Positions 40,722 to 48,763 of a DNA stretch of 53,160 nucleotides are shown one piece after another (position 1 is the stretch's first letter; the number at the start of each line of letters is the position of its first letter). The notes beneath the pieces were generated by a model, which saw only the letters and a program-made list of their open reading frames with translations, searched no databases and was not told the DNA's origin. The stretch is taken from the NCBI GenBank assembly GCA_002403335.1, contig DHHO01000017.1:1-53160 (forward strand), in the 5' to 3' direction. The DNA is from Caldiserica bacterium UBA4770. GTDB taxonomy: Bacteria > Caldisericota > Caldisericia > Caldisericales > Caldisericaceae. The translations under genes were made by a program, and so were the position numbers.

Positions 40722-42044
40722 ATGAAAAAGGCGAATTTAAAACTCAGGTTTCCTCCTGAATGGGGGATAGAGCCAGTCCTTAAAGATGCAAAAATGCTGA
40801 GAGGGGTGGATACCTTTGTCCTATGGTTTAGTGTAGGAATTGGTCTCCTGGTAATTCAAGCAGGTGCATTCCTTACGCTACCTTTAGAGCTGGGAGGTTT
40901 TGGTTTAAGTCTACCAACTGCATTTTTGATTTCTCTTGCAGGTTCTTTCATTGGAAGCATAGTTTTATCTCTTGCAGGTATCATTGGAAGTAGAGAGGGC
41001 GTCACATCAATGGTTAGTTTGAGGCCTGCTTTTGGCCTGTCGGGCTCTTACTTTCTTTCCTTCCTTAACATAATCCTATGCATTGGGTGGACAATCTTTG
41101 AAATTGTCATCATGGGAGAAGCCGCAACTACGATATCAGGAAACTTTATAGGTACATTTACTAAATATATGTGGTTTGTTTTCTTTGCACTGCTTGCCTT
41201 TTTTATGGCAAGCTCTGGCCCGCTTACAGTAGTAAGACAGTGGCTTGAAAAATTTGCAGTCTGGTTAGCACTGGGTGGAGCCATTTTAGTTACGTATAAT
41301 ATTTTTCATGAAATAAGTACTACTGCTTTAATAAGAAATGCCCCACAGAGTGTCCAATTCAGTTCAATCCTTCTGGCGCTGGATTTAGTTATAGCAATGC
41401 CGGTTTCCTGGCTTCCACTTATCTCTGATTACAATCGATTTGTAAGGAAAGAAAGAGAAAGTTTCTTTGGAACACTTTTAGGGTACACAACAGCAAATAC
41501 ATGGTTTTACTTCCTTGGTGCAATGTTAGCAGTAGCTTACCCAAAACAAACTATCACTTACTCTATGGCCATTCTTCCCTTAGGGCTCTTCGGATTATTT
41601 TTGATACTTGCAGATGAGCCAGACAACGCCTTTGCTGACATTTATTCAGCAACTCTTTCTATTCAGAACATCCTTCCAGGAAAAAAACAACGTAGGATTG
41701 CTTTAATCATAGCTCTATTAAGTTTGTTAATTGCCTGTTTAATTCCAATAGTTCAATATGAGAATTTCCTTCTGCTCATTGGTGCTTCCTTTGTACCAGT
41801 TTTTGGCGTAATCTTCTCAGACTACTTTCTCAAAAATAAGGGGAATTATTCAGAAGAACAACTTTACCCAGTAAACCCTTGCATAAACTGGAGAGCAATT
41901 ATTGCATGGGCTATCGGCTTTTTGACTTATTATTACTTTGCATATATAAACATTATCTTTGCAGCTACATTCCCCTCACTTATTGTTGCCTTCGGACTTT
42001 ATACAATCCTGAGTAGTTTAAAAGGTGGCAAAAATAAGACATAA
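40722..42044 (+). CDS. cytX: HMP transporter CytX (NCS1 family)
   Basis: A 440-residue nucleobase:cation symporter-1 protein with 12 predicted membrane helices. The N terminus 'PPEWGIEPVLKDAKMLRGVDTFVLWFSVGIGLLVIQAGAFL' and 'MVSLRPAFGLSGSYFLSFLNIILCIGWTIFEIVIMGEAA' are typical of CytX, the putative importer of hydroxymethylpyrimidine in thiamine-regulated operons. It ends the operon, 25 bases after thiE, with no separate promoter. It supplies the pyrimidine substrate of ThiD. The specificity is inferred from family and context rather than shown. Confidence 0.92.
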   Translation: MKKANLKLRFPPEWGIEPVLKDAKMLRGVDTFVLWFSVGIGLLVIQAGAFLTLPLELGGFGLSLPTAFLISLAGSFIGSIVLSLAGIIGSREGVTSMVSLRPAFGLSGSYFLSFLNIILCIGWTIFEIVIMGEAATTISGNFIGTFTKYMWFVFFALLAFFMASSGPLTVVRQWLEKFAVWLALGGAILVTYNIFHEISTTALIRNAPQSVQFSSILLALDLVIAMPVSWLPLISDYNRFVRKERESFFGTLLGYTTANTWFYFLGAMLAVAYPKQTITYSMAILPLGLFGLFLILADEPDNAFADIYSATLSIQNILPGKKQRRIALIIALLSLLIACLIPIVQYENFLLLIGASFVPVFGVIFSDYFLKNKGNYSEEQLYPVNPCINWRAIIAWAIGFLTYYYFAYINIIFAATFPSLIVAFGLYTILSSLKGGKNKT

Positions 42045-42117
42045 ATTATTGTTTACGGTTCCTCTATAAGGAATTGAAGAAAAAAGTTAAATATTTAAAA
42101 CCCTCCTCCTAAATTTT

Positions 42118-42342
42118 ATGAAGAGGAGTACCGTTTCATCGCCTCCTGTTCTGAATTTTTCATATAGGTTTGTCGTGATTCAATTCACCTCTTTATCTTT
42201 GAAAATTCGGGAACTTTTTGATAAGTTTAAAGGTCTAATATATGAGAGCAGAAATTCTTCTCAAATTTGGGAACCTTTTTGTAAATTCAAGGATATAGTA
42301 TATGAGGGGAAAATAAAAATTCGCCCTCTTGACAGGAAATAA
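42118..42342 (+). CDS. Small ORF with a tandem 20-residue repeat
   Basis: A 74-residue open frame between the thiamine operon and the amino-acid permease. Its second half contains two copies of a 20-residue unit, 'IRELFDKFKGLIYES' and 'IWEPFCKFKDIVYEG' (E..F.KFK..IYE pattern), with a period of exactly 60 bases. A short, poorer third copy may follow ('KIRPLDRK'). Most differences between the copies are base substitutions that keep the frame. No Shine-Dalgarno sequence precedes the ATG and I recognise no family. It may be a real peptide gene or a decayed remnant. The 346-base gap holds nothing else except the permease promoter. Confidence 0.4.
   Translation: MKRSTVSSPPVLNFSYRFVVIQFTSLSLKIRELFDKFKGLIYESRNSSQIWEPFCKFKDIVYEGKIKIRPLDRK
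42201..42320 (+). repeat. Two-copy imperfect tandem repeat, period 60
   Basis: GGGAAC at 42209-42214 and 42269-42274, and TATATGAG at the end of both units, mark two adjacent 60-base copies (about 42201-42260 and 42261-42320). They differ at roughly a third of positions. With only two units and no spacer structure this is not CRISPR. Confidence 0.6.
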
Positions 42343-42356
42343 AAAATCATTAAACT
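42329..42356 (+). promoter_or_regulatory. Promoter of the amino-acid permease gene
   Basis: TTGACA (42329-42334), a 16-base spacer and TAAACT (42351-42356), then GGGAGG (42375-42380) and ATG at 42391. The -35 box overlaps the end of the 74-aa frame. Confidence 0.6.
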
Positions 42357-42390
42357 TGTACCAATTTTTAAAAAGGGAGGCTGTAATAAA

Positions 42391-43989
42391 ATGAACGAGG
42401 AACCGACTGTATTTACACGAAAGGCATCAGGGTTGGTAAGGGAGTTAAGCTGGTGGGATGTACTTCTCTTCACGCTCGCAGGACCTGCAGCATCAGGAAT
42501 GACATATTACACAGTAAAAGTGCCAGGGCTTTATCCAGGCGGCAATATGACTCTTGCTTTCCTTGTCGGCCTGCTTGTATGGATTGCACCAGTACTGCTG
42601 CTTGCGATTTTCTCCTCTTCCTTTCCAAGAAGTGGCGCTCTCTATGTGGTAATTTCAAGGATACTTCATCCCATTCTGGGTTTCATACCAAACTGGGCAT
42701 ATGTCATGGGAGGTGGCGCAGCGCTTGCCGTGGGATTTCTTAATTATCTCGGACTCATTCCACTTGCTTCAAGTATTCAGATTGCAGGGCTCATCACAAA
42801 GAGCAGCACACTCACTGTAATAGGTAATTCCCTTGCAAATCCGTGGACAAGACTCTGGATTTCTCTTGTAATTACTGGTCTTATGTGGATACTTGAACTC
42901 ATTGGCCTTGATAAACTCAAGTGGATATTAAGAACGATTATTTACATCCCACTTGGAATTACTATTATTGCAATTGGCATTTTCTTTGTGAAAAGTGGTC
43001 AACCCTCATGGGATGCAATTTTTGGCAGTGCAAACTATATGGCCGTAAGAAATCTTGCACAGACCCTCAACATAAAGGATGCAATGCTTTCACCCGGGGC
43101 TGCTTTACAAGGGATGCTCCTTTCCGTATTGTGGGCATTTACTGCAGTTGAAGCAATCTCCTATGTTGGCTCAGAGGTCAAAACCCCGAGGACAAGTTAT
43201 ATGAGAGGAATGCTTCTCGGGCTTGCTGCAGTAGGAGTTCTGTATATCCTGAACTGTTTCGCCGTGTTTAGTTCCTTTAACTACAACTTTATTACAGAGT
43301 ATAGCTGGCTTTACTACAATCATTTTGATGCACTGGCCGAAACTATGGGTACAATACCTCCTGCTCCTTCCGTTCCCTTTTATGCGGCGATACTGGGAAG
43401 AAATGCATTGTTTGCAATTATACTAGGGGTAGGGTATTTCCTGTGGTATATCAATACTTCAATGATTATATGGATGGCAGGGGTCAGGGGTATATTTGCA
43501 ATGGCATTTGATAGGATCCTACCCCAAAAACTTACAGAAGTAAGCAGATTTGGCTCCCCTACCTGGGCAAATCATCTTATTGGAATCTTTGCAATGATAG
43601 GAGTATTCATTGGACTCGGAGATTCTCTCGGGACTGGGCTTTCTGCTGCTATGCTTGCCCTTGAAGACTACACATGCCTTCTATTTATCTGGCCACTGGG
43701 ACTTGCAGGTATGTTCTTCCCTTACGCCCGGCCGGATCTATTTGAAAAATCAACATTCCAATTCAAACTCTTTGGAAAGATCCCCTGGGTTTCAATTATT
43801 GGGGCAATTACATTTGGAGTCGGATTCTGGATGATTCTCAATGTAACAACCGAGCAAAATATGCTTGCAATGATTATAACAACAGTCCTTATCCTTATAG
43901 GGCTGGTTATGGCTGTTATTATGTGGGCAAGGAATAGAAGGGAGGGAATAGACCCTAATAAGATATTCACAAATATTCCACCTGCTTAA
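42391..43989 (+). CDS. APC-family amino acid permease
   Basis: A 532-residue transporter of the amino acid-polyamine-organocation superfamily with about 12-14 membrane helices. 'VRELSWWDVLLFTLAGPAASGMTYYTVKVPGLYPGGNM' and 'LLAIFSSSFPRSGALYVVISRILHPILGFIPNW' are the usual helix 1-2 features, and 'VLWAFTAVEAISYVGSEVKTPRTSYMRGMLLG' (about 247-278) is the conserved APC segment in helix 6. The length is longer than the usual 430-480, with extra helices at the C end. The substrate is not readable. A stem-loop follows, and a metallophosphoesterase and an NTase-fold protein sit downstream on the same strand. Confidence 0.9.
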   Translation: MNEEPTVFTRKASGLVRELSWWDVLLFTLAGPAASGMTYYTVKVPGLYPGGNMTLAFLVGLLVWIAPVLLLAIFSSSFPRSGALYVVISRILHPILGFIPNWAYVMGGGAALAVGFLNYLGLIPLASSIQIAGLITKSSTLTVIGNSLANPWTRLWISLVITGLMWILELIGLDKLKWILRTIIYIPLGITIIAIGIFFVKSGQPSWDAIFGSANYMAVRNLAQTLNIKDAMLSPGAALQGMLLSVLWAFTAVEAISYVGSEVKTPRTSYMRGMLLGLAAVGVLYILNCFAVFSSFNYNFITEYSWLYYNHFDALAETMGTIPPAPSVPFYAAILGRNALFAIILGVGYFLWYINTSMIIWMAGVRGIFAMAFDRILPQKLTEVSRFGSPTWANHLIGIFAMIGVFIGLGDSLGTGLSAAMLALEDYTCLLFIWPLGLAGMFFPYARPDLFEKSTFQFKLFGKIPWVSIIGAITFGVGFWMILNVTTEQNMLAMIITTVLILIGLVMAVIMWARNRREGIDPNKIFTNIPPA

Positions 43990-43995
43990 AGAAAT

Positions 43996-44018
43996 AAGGG
44001 GTACTCAGGGTACCCCTT
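43996..44018 (+). other. Stem-loop between permease and phosphoesterase genes
   Basis: AAGGGGTAC / GTACCCCTT pair perfectly around a 5-base loop, 6 bases after the permease stop, with only AAAATTT after and no T-run. A GGAGG ribosome site for the next gene follows. As after the peptide-binding protein, it looks like an mRNA-stabilising or partial-attenuation hairpin. Confidence 0.65.
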
Positions 44019-44034
44019 AAAATTTGGAGGTAAG

Positions 44035-44982
44035 ATGAGGATTTTCTTTTCCACTGATGTTCATGGAGCAACGCTTGTATGGAGAAAATGGATTACTGCC
44101 GTTTCAATGTACGGGGCTGATACACTGATTCTTTCTGGAGATCTCACCGGGAAGGTTCTCGTTCCCATTGTAAAACAGGAAGACGGAAGCTATAAATCAA
44201 CGTATTTTGGGACATCATGGACATTCAAAACTGAAGAAGAGATTGCAGATTTTGAGAGAAGGCTTGAAGATGGTGGGGCTTATTCAATCGTCTGTGATAA
44301 AGCTAAACTTGAGGAATTAAAAAACAGCCCCGAAGAAGTTTCCAAGGTAATGAAGGAAAAAATGGTAGAAAGGATTCGAGCATGGCTTGACCTTCTTGTG
44401 GAGAGGATTGACACAAAAAAGGTTCTCACTGTTGTGATGCCAGGAAATGACGATGAGTTTGTTATAGATCCTGTGATCAAAGAATTTGAAGGAAAGGGTA
44501 TCGTTTATCCACTGGACAAGGTTATTACACTTGACGGACACGAGCTTCTAAGCTTTGAATATGTGAACCCAACCCCCTGGGACACTCCAAGAGAGCTTGA
44601 CGAAAGAGGATTAAAAGAAAAAATAGAAGAGAAAATTTCCTTTCTAAAGAACCCACACAATGCAATATTCAATTTTCACTGCCCTCCTTCTGATACAAAA
44701 ATTGATATTGCTCCGAAACTTGATAGAAATATGAGGCTTGTAGGAGGGCTTGATGGGGTGAAACTTGTTCATGTGGGATCAAAATCAGTCAGATCTGCAA
44801 TTGAAAAGTACAGGCCCTTTCTTGGTCTGCACGGGCACATCCACGAATCAAGCGGATTTGATAGAGTTTCTGATACCCTTGTAATCAACCCGGGTTCTGA
44901 GTATGGAGAAGGGACTCTCAGAGGCTATATTATTGAGCTTGAGGAAGGCAGCCTTAAAAATTACTGGAAGATACAGGGTTAA
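44035..44982 (+). CDS. Metallophosphoesterase
   Basis: A 315-residue calcineurin-like phosphoesterase. The motif order is complete: 'FFSTDVHG' (D-x-H, about 4-11), 'LILSGDLTG' (GD, about 31-39), 'VVMPGNDDEF' (GND, about 136-145), 'FHCPP' (about 216-220) and 'GLHGHIHES' (GHIH, about 264-272). Family members cleave phosphodiesters or nucleotides with two metals. A long insert between the second and third motif (about 45-130) is unusual and might set specificity. It is encoded after the APC permease, and its stop shares one base with the next ATG (TAATG), so it is coupled to the NTase-fold protein. Confidence 0.88.
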   Translation: MRIFFSTDVHGATLVWRKWITAVSMYGADTLILSGDLTGKVLVPIVKQEDGSYKSTYFGTSWTFKTEEEIADFERRLEDGGAYSIVCDKAKLEELKNSPEEVSKVMKEKMVERIRAWLDLLVERIDTKKVLTVVMPGNDDEFVIDPVIKEFEGKGIVYPLDKVITLDGHELLSFEYVNPTPWDTPRELDERGLKEKIEEKISFLKNPHNAIFNFHCPPSDTKIDIAPKLDRNMRLVGGLDGVKLVHVGSKSVRSAIEKYRPFLGLHGHIHESSGFDRVSDTLVINPGSEYGEGTLRGYIIELEEGSLKNYWKIQG

Positions 44983-45824
44983 TGGAGGAAAGATTGGAAG
45001 GAAAGTTTGTAAAAGTTGATGACAATCATTTTATAGACCTTGCAGTTGAGGTCATAAGCAAGGCAAAAGACAAAGGAATTACCTTAAGGATTCTTGGTGC
45101 ACTCTCCATCTTTATTCATACAGATGATAAAGAATTAAGAAATCTTTTCTATTCATTAGAAAGATTGGGGGAAGGAAAACCTTTATTCACAGACCTCGAC
45201 CTTGCTGCCTATTCAAAACAAACTCCACTAATTAAAAAATTCTTTGAGCAGGAATTGAAATTCATCCCTAATATCTATGTAAACACTCTTTTTGCATACA
45301 GGAGAAATATCTTCGACCATCCACAGGGTTTCTTCGGAGTAGATATATTTTATGATAGGCTTGAATTCAGCCATAATGTTGAATTTGGGACTCTCCCTGG
45401 TAAGGGAAGGCTTGATATAGACTTCCCAACAATCCCGCTGTCGGACATTGTATTGGAGAAACTCCAGATACATAAGATAAATAAAAAGGACATTATTGAC
45501 CTTATTGTACTTTTTGCAGGGCACAAACTTTCTTCTACAGAAGAAAAAGAAGGAATAAATTCAGAGTATATTTGCAGGATCCTTTCTGATGATTGGGGCT
45601 TTTATTATGATGCAATTCTAAACCTTGCAAAGGTTAAAGAACTGAGCAAGGAGTTTTTCAAGAACGGAAAATTGCCCGAGGAGACCTTCAATAAAGTAGA
45701 TAGAACCATCTCTATGTTGGCAGAATCAATTGAACAAACCCCAAAAACAAGGAACTGGGAAAAAAGAGCAAAAAGAGGTATAGATATTCCATGGTACAGA
45801 GATGTGGAAGAAGTCGATAGATAA
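44982..45824 (+). CDS. Nucleotidyltransferase-fold protein
   Basis: A 280-residue protein with signs of the minimal nucleotidyltransferase fold. The helix-turn motif is 'RILGALSIFIHT' (hG[GA]hS type, about 36-47). Two acidic residues lie in 'FTDLDLAAYSKQ' (DxD, about 68-79). A third acidic residue follows in 'GVDIFYDRLEF'. A helical 'LEKLQIHKINKKDIIDLIVLF' region follows, as in AbiEii-like and related NTases. The C-terminal 80 residues are helical and charged. The family is likely, but target and reaction are unknown. It is coupled by TAATG to the metallophosphoesterase. No type IV toxin-antitoxin partner is visible. Upstream of the convergent DUF1893 gene. Confidence 0.75.
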   Translation: MEERLEGKFVKVDDNHFIDLAVEVISKAKDKGITLRILGALSIFIHTDDKELRNLFYSLERLGEGKPLFTDLDLAAYSKQTPLIKKFFEQELKFIPNIYVNTLFAYRRNIFDHPQGFFGVDIFYDRLEFSHNVEFGTLPGKGRLDIDFPTIPLSDIVLEKLQIHKINKKDIIDLIVLFAGHKLSSTEEKEGINSEYICRILSDDWGFYYDAILNLAKVKELSKEFFKNGKLPEETFNKVDRTISMLAESIEQTPKTRNWEKRAKRGIDIPWYRDVEEVDR

Positions 45825-45867
45825 GGTCATTATCTCTGTAAATTGCTATTTATGGAAGTAACCACTA

Positions 45868-46365
45868 TCAAACCTTCAGAAACTCCTTCAGCCGTTTAAA
45901 TCCTTCCTCAATATCCAATGTATCCTCTACAAGTCTTTCCATGGGACATATCCCCCTTCCCTCTCTACCTTTGATAAATGGGACAAGGATTTCATACTCA
46001 ATAGGAATCTTCCCTTCCAAAAAGGCCTTTGCAGAGGTACTTACGATCTTCCCATAGATAGCCTTTGCCTTGAATTTTACAAGAAGCATTGCTGATGCCC
46101 TCCCAACAACTCTATCACCCCAGAGAAGATTTTCATATTGAGAGAGATTATTCTCATTATGCACAATAAATTCCATAAGAGGAGACACTCCTTTACCCTT
46201 CAGGGCAATGACCCTCTCACCCCCTCTGTAGGCAACAATTGAAAACTCTTTCTCTATGTCTTCTTTAATGTTCGTGAAGTTCGTTGTGCACCTTCTTAAG
46301 AAGTTCAGGGACGGAGAGATTCTGAGGACACCTTGATGCGCATGTTCCACATTCCGTACATGCAT
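45868..46365 (-). CDS. DUF1893-family protein, start codon uncertain
   Basis: The core matches DUF1893: 'FSIVAYRGGERVIALKGKGVSPLMEFI', 'LLWGDRVVGRASAMLLVKFKAKAIYGKIVSTSAKAFLEGKIPIEYEILVPFIKGREGRGICPMERLVEDTLDIEEGFKRL', including the conserved 'D+VVG+AAA.L' and 'G.CPMEKLV' motifs. The function of this family is unknown. The frame is open to ATG 46365 or GTG 46350, which would mean a 100-base overlap with the aldo/keto reductase gene and an untypical leader peptide. There is no ATG, GTG or TTG nearer the domain. An ATT at 46269 shares one base with the reductase stop codon (ATTAA), so it may be the real, non-canonical start, giving 133 residues. Confidence 0.8.
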   Translation of the reverse strand: MHVRNVEHAHQGVLRISPSLNFLRRCTTNFTNIKEDIEKEFSIVAYRGGERVIALKGKGVSPLMEFIVHNENNLSQYENLLWGDRVVGRASAMLLVKFKAKAIYGKIVSTSAKAFLEGKIPIEYEILVPFIKGREGRGICPMERLVEDTLDIEEGFKRLKEFLKV

Positions 46366-47392
46366 CAGCCTTTATGTTTAGCCCTTTGTATCTTCTCCTT
46401 GCATCTTCCATCTTATGAAACATTTCCCCCTGATTGTATATCTGAAAAATATAAGGAATTTCAATATCACTTGTGCAGGGAAGGCAGTATTCACAACCAG
46501 TGCACCCTATAGGAAGTGCAGAAAAAAAGCTTTTGCTTGCTTCTTCTATAACCTTCAATTCAAACTCATTAAAGGAGTTTATCCCTCCCTTTTTTGCTAT
46601 TTCAATATTTTCCTCCACCTGCTCAAATGTACTCATTCCACTTAGTACAACTGAAACCTCCGGCTGGTTCCAAAGCCAGGAAAGCGCCCAATCAACAGCA
46701 CTCCTTTTTATCCCAGAATCCTCCAGAACCTTCATAACCCTTAGGGGAAGATTTGCAAGCGCCCCTCCCCTTAATGGCTCCATAATAACAACCCCGAGTC
46801 CCCTTTCTGCCGCATATAAAAGCCCCTTTCTCCCGGCCTGGTATTCCGTATCCACATAGTTATACTGAATCTGACAAAAGTCCCACTTATAATAATCTAT
46901 CATCTCCTTAAAAATAGAGAAGTCATCGTGAAAGGAAAAGCCAATATAACTTATCTTTCCAGCCCCTTTTTCCTTTTCAAGCCACGAAAATACATCTATC
47001 TTTTTCATCTTTTTCCAGTAGGAGAGGTTCATAGAATGAAGAAGATAAAAATCGATATGGTCTGTATCAAGCTTCCTTAGCTGTTCGTTGAGTTTTTCAC
47101 TCATATCCTTATGGCTTTCCACGCTCCAGACTGGGAGTTTTGTTGCAATTCTTACCCTGTCCCTGTAACCATCCTTCAATGCTTTTCCCACAAGAATTTC
47201 ACTATTCCCCCCATGATAAGTATAGGCCGTGTCAACATAGTTTACACCATTGTCAATTGCATACCTTGTCATTCTGATTGCTTCCCTTTCATCAATTTTA
47301 TGTGAATCATTATTGATAACGGGAAGTCTCATTGTCCCGAAACCAAGTGCCGAAACCTTCCAATTAAGTCTGCCGAATTTTCTGTATTGCAC
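46265..47392 (-). CDS. Aldo/keto reductase with ferredoxin domain
   Basis: A 375-residue member of the COG1453 aldo/keto reductases. The TIM-barrel part starts 'MQYRKFGRLNWKVSALGFGTMRLP', has 'VDTAYTYHGGNSEILVGKAL' (catalytic Asp and Tyr, about 54-73), 'VRIATKLPVW' (catalytic Lys) and 'IDFYLLHSMN' (His). The last 100 residues carry two Cys clusters, 'GCTGCEYCLPC' and 'ACTECGTCASRCP', for [4Fe-4S] binding, with 'NLSVPELLKKVHNELHEH' at the end. Such enzymes reduce carbonyls with electrons relayed through Fe-S. The start is GTG at 47392. The DUF1893 gene appears to re-initiate at its stop. Confidence 0.93.
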   Translation of the reverse strand: MQYRKFGRLNWKVSALGFGTMRLPVINNDSHKIDEREAIRMTRYAIDNGVNYVDTAYTYHGGNSEILVGKALKDGYRDRVRIATKLPVWSVESHKDMSEKLNEQLRKLDTDHIDFYLLHSMNLSYWKKMKKIDVFSWLEKEKGAGKISYIGFSFHDDFSIFKEMIDYYKWDFCQIQYNYVDTEYQAGRKGLLYAAERGLGVVIMEPLRGGALANLPLRVMKVLEDSGIKRSAVDWALSWLWNQPEVSVVLSGMSTFEQVEENIEIAKKGGINSFNEFELKVIEEASKSFFSALPIGCTGCEYCLPCTSDIEIPYIFQIYNQGEMFHKMEDARRRYKGLNIKADACTECGTCASRCPQNLSVPELLKKVHNELHEH

Positions 47393-47467
47393 CCTTACAC
47401 CTCGTCTCTTTAAAAATACAAAATAGTATACGAATGGTGAGATTTTAATGAAACTCCTGCAAACAGA

Positions 47468-47495
47468 TTACAAAAATAAGGGTTTTCTTTATAAT
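47468..47495 (+). promoter_or_regulatory. Promoter of the cupin gene
   Basis: TTACAA (47468-47473), a 16-base spacer and TATAAT (47490-47495), followed by AAGGAGG and ATG 47517. It lies inside the first codons of the longer open frame from 47448, supporting the later start. Confidence 0.55.
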
Positions 47496-47516
47496 TCTGT
47501 AGCGAAGGAGGATTTA

Positions 47517-47846
47517 ATGGACGAGAAAAACACAATGGAAACATCTCATATTTTTAATGTTAATGAGATGATAAATTACGAGAGAGGAGCTGTTGTGAGC
47601 AGGACGCTTATTGATAGAAACACTGGAACGGTAACGTTATTTTCCTTTGACAAAGGGCAGGGGTTAAGCGAGCACACTGCCCCATTCGATGCACTTGTAT
47701 ATGTAATTGATGGAAGTGTTGACATAATGATTGCTTCAGAGAAGTATCATCTTGAAAAAGACCAGATAATCATTATGCCTGCAAACAAACCGCACAGTTT
47801 AAAGGGGACAGAGAGATTCAAGATGCTTCTAATAATGATAAAGTGA
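47517..47846 (+). CDS. Cupin-domain protein
   Basis: A 109-residue single-domain cupin. 'SRTLIDRNTGTVTLFSFDKGQGLSEHTAPFDALVYVIDGSVDI' gives cupin motif 1 (one His plus the 'G.......H' pattern). 'YHLEKDQIIIMPANKPHSLKGTERFKMLLIMIK' gives motif 2, with 'MPANKPHSL' supplying the last metal ligand. It may bind a small ligand or a metal; such stand-alone cupins often have unclear roles. ATG 47517 is preferred to 47448, because AAGGAGG stands in place and a TATAAT box overlaps the longer frame. A short inverted repeat and then the SDR gene follow. Confidence 0.88.
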   Translation: MDEKNTMETSHIFNVNEMINYERGAVVSRTLIDRNTGTVTLFSFDKGQGLSEHTAPFDALVYVIDGSVDIMIASEKYHLEKDQIIIMPANKPHSLKGTERFKMLLIMIK

Positions 47847-47853
47847 AAACTTC

Positions 47854-47869
47854 TACAGCAGATGCTGTA
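47854..47869 (+). other. Short inverted repeat between cupin and SDR genes
   Basis: TACAGCA (47854-47860) / TGCTGTA (47863-47869), separated by two bases, in the 33-base gap. The short loop favours a DNA-binding site over an RNA hairpin, but no regulator is linked to it. Confidence 0.4.
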
Positions 47870-47879
47870 AATTAACTAT

Positions 47880-48671
47880 ATGAATGACGAAGGTAAAAAT
47901 AAGACCGTTCTTATAACGGGGGCATCAGGCGGTATTGGTTATGAACTGAGCAAAATTTTTTTAAGCAATGGCTTTAGCCTCATTATCACCGCAAGAAACA
48001 AGGAAAAACTTGAACAGGTAGGACAGAGCCTCTCTGAAAATTTTAAAGTAGATATTGATATAATTCCCGCAGATCTTTCTCAGAAAGATTCACCGTTTTA
48101 TCTCTATGATGCTGTCAAAAGACTGGGAAGAAGTGTTGATATTTTAGTCAATAATGCAGGGATAGGCCTATACGGGAGATTTATTGAAACAGATATTGAA
48201 ACAGAATTAGAGATGATAGACCTGAATATAAGAAGTCTTACAATCCTTACAAAATTATTCGTCAGAGAAATGGTAGAGAGAAATGCTGGAAAAATTCTTA
48301 ATGTTTCATCCACTGCAGGCTTCCTACCCGTTCCACTTTTTTCTGTATATGGGGCAACGAAATCATTTGTATTGAACTTCTCACAGGCGCTTGCCGAAGA
48401 GCTCAGGGATACAAAAGTTACAGTTACAACACTCTGCCCAGGTCCTACTAAAACAGACTTTGCAAGGAGGGGAAACCTGGAGGAGACTCGCCTCTTTACA
48501 AGACCAATGAACGCAGAGATTGTAGCTTCCCTTGCCTACAAGGGACTTATGGAAGGGAAAAGATGTGTTATCCCTGGGTTCGGCAATAAAATGTTATGGT
48601 TTGTGAGTCACGCTATTCCCCCGGGTATTTTAGCAAAATTCACAAAGATATATATGGAAAGGAAGGTATGA
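47880..48671 (+). CDS. Short-chain dehydrogenase/reductase
   Basis: A 263-residue classical SDR of the Rossmann fold. The NAD(P)-binding 'LITGASGGIGYELSKIF' (TGxxxGxG, about 11-27), 'ARNKEKLEQ' (Arg after strand 2, hinting at NADP), 'DILVNNAGIGLYG' (NNAG) and the catalytic triad 'ILNVSSTAGFLPVPLFSVYGATKSFV' (Ser, YxxxK) are all present. 'LCPGPTKTDFARRG' follows. The C-terminal end resembles the DltE/YqjQ-like SDR group. Substrate unknown. It has no strong ribosome site and may be co-transcribed with the cupin gene. Confidence 0.93.
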   Translation: MNDEGKNKTVLITGASGGIGYELSKIFLSNGFSLIITARNKEKLEQVGQSLSENFKVDIDIIPADLSQKDSPFYLYDAVKRLGRSVDILVNNAGIGLYGRFIETDIETELEMIDLNIRSLTILTKLFVREMVERNAGKILNVSSTAGFLPVPLFSVYGATKSFVLNFSQALAEELRDTKVTVTTLCPGPTKTDFARRGNLEETRLFTRPMNAEIVASLAYKGLMEGKRCVIPGFGNKMLWFVSHAIPPGILAKFTKIYMERKV

Positions 48672-48763
48672 TTGATATCCTATTCATTTCCACACCCTCT
48701 TTTGAAAGAAACCCTCTTTTTTAAATTCCTCAGAAATTCTTATACTGAATTAAGGGAGATAAA

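Noticed and set aside
42201..42320. Tandem repeat as a CRISPR array
   Set aside because: Only two adjacent 60-base copies, no spacers and no cas genes.
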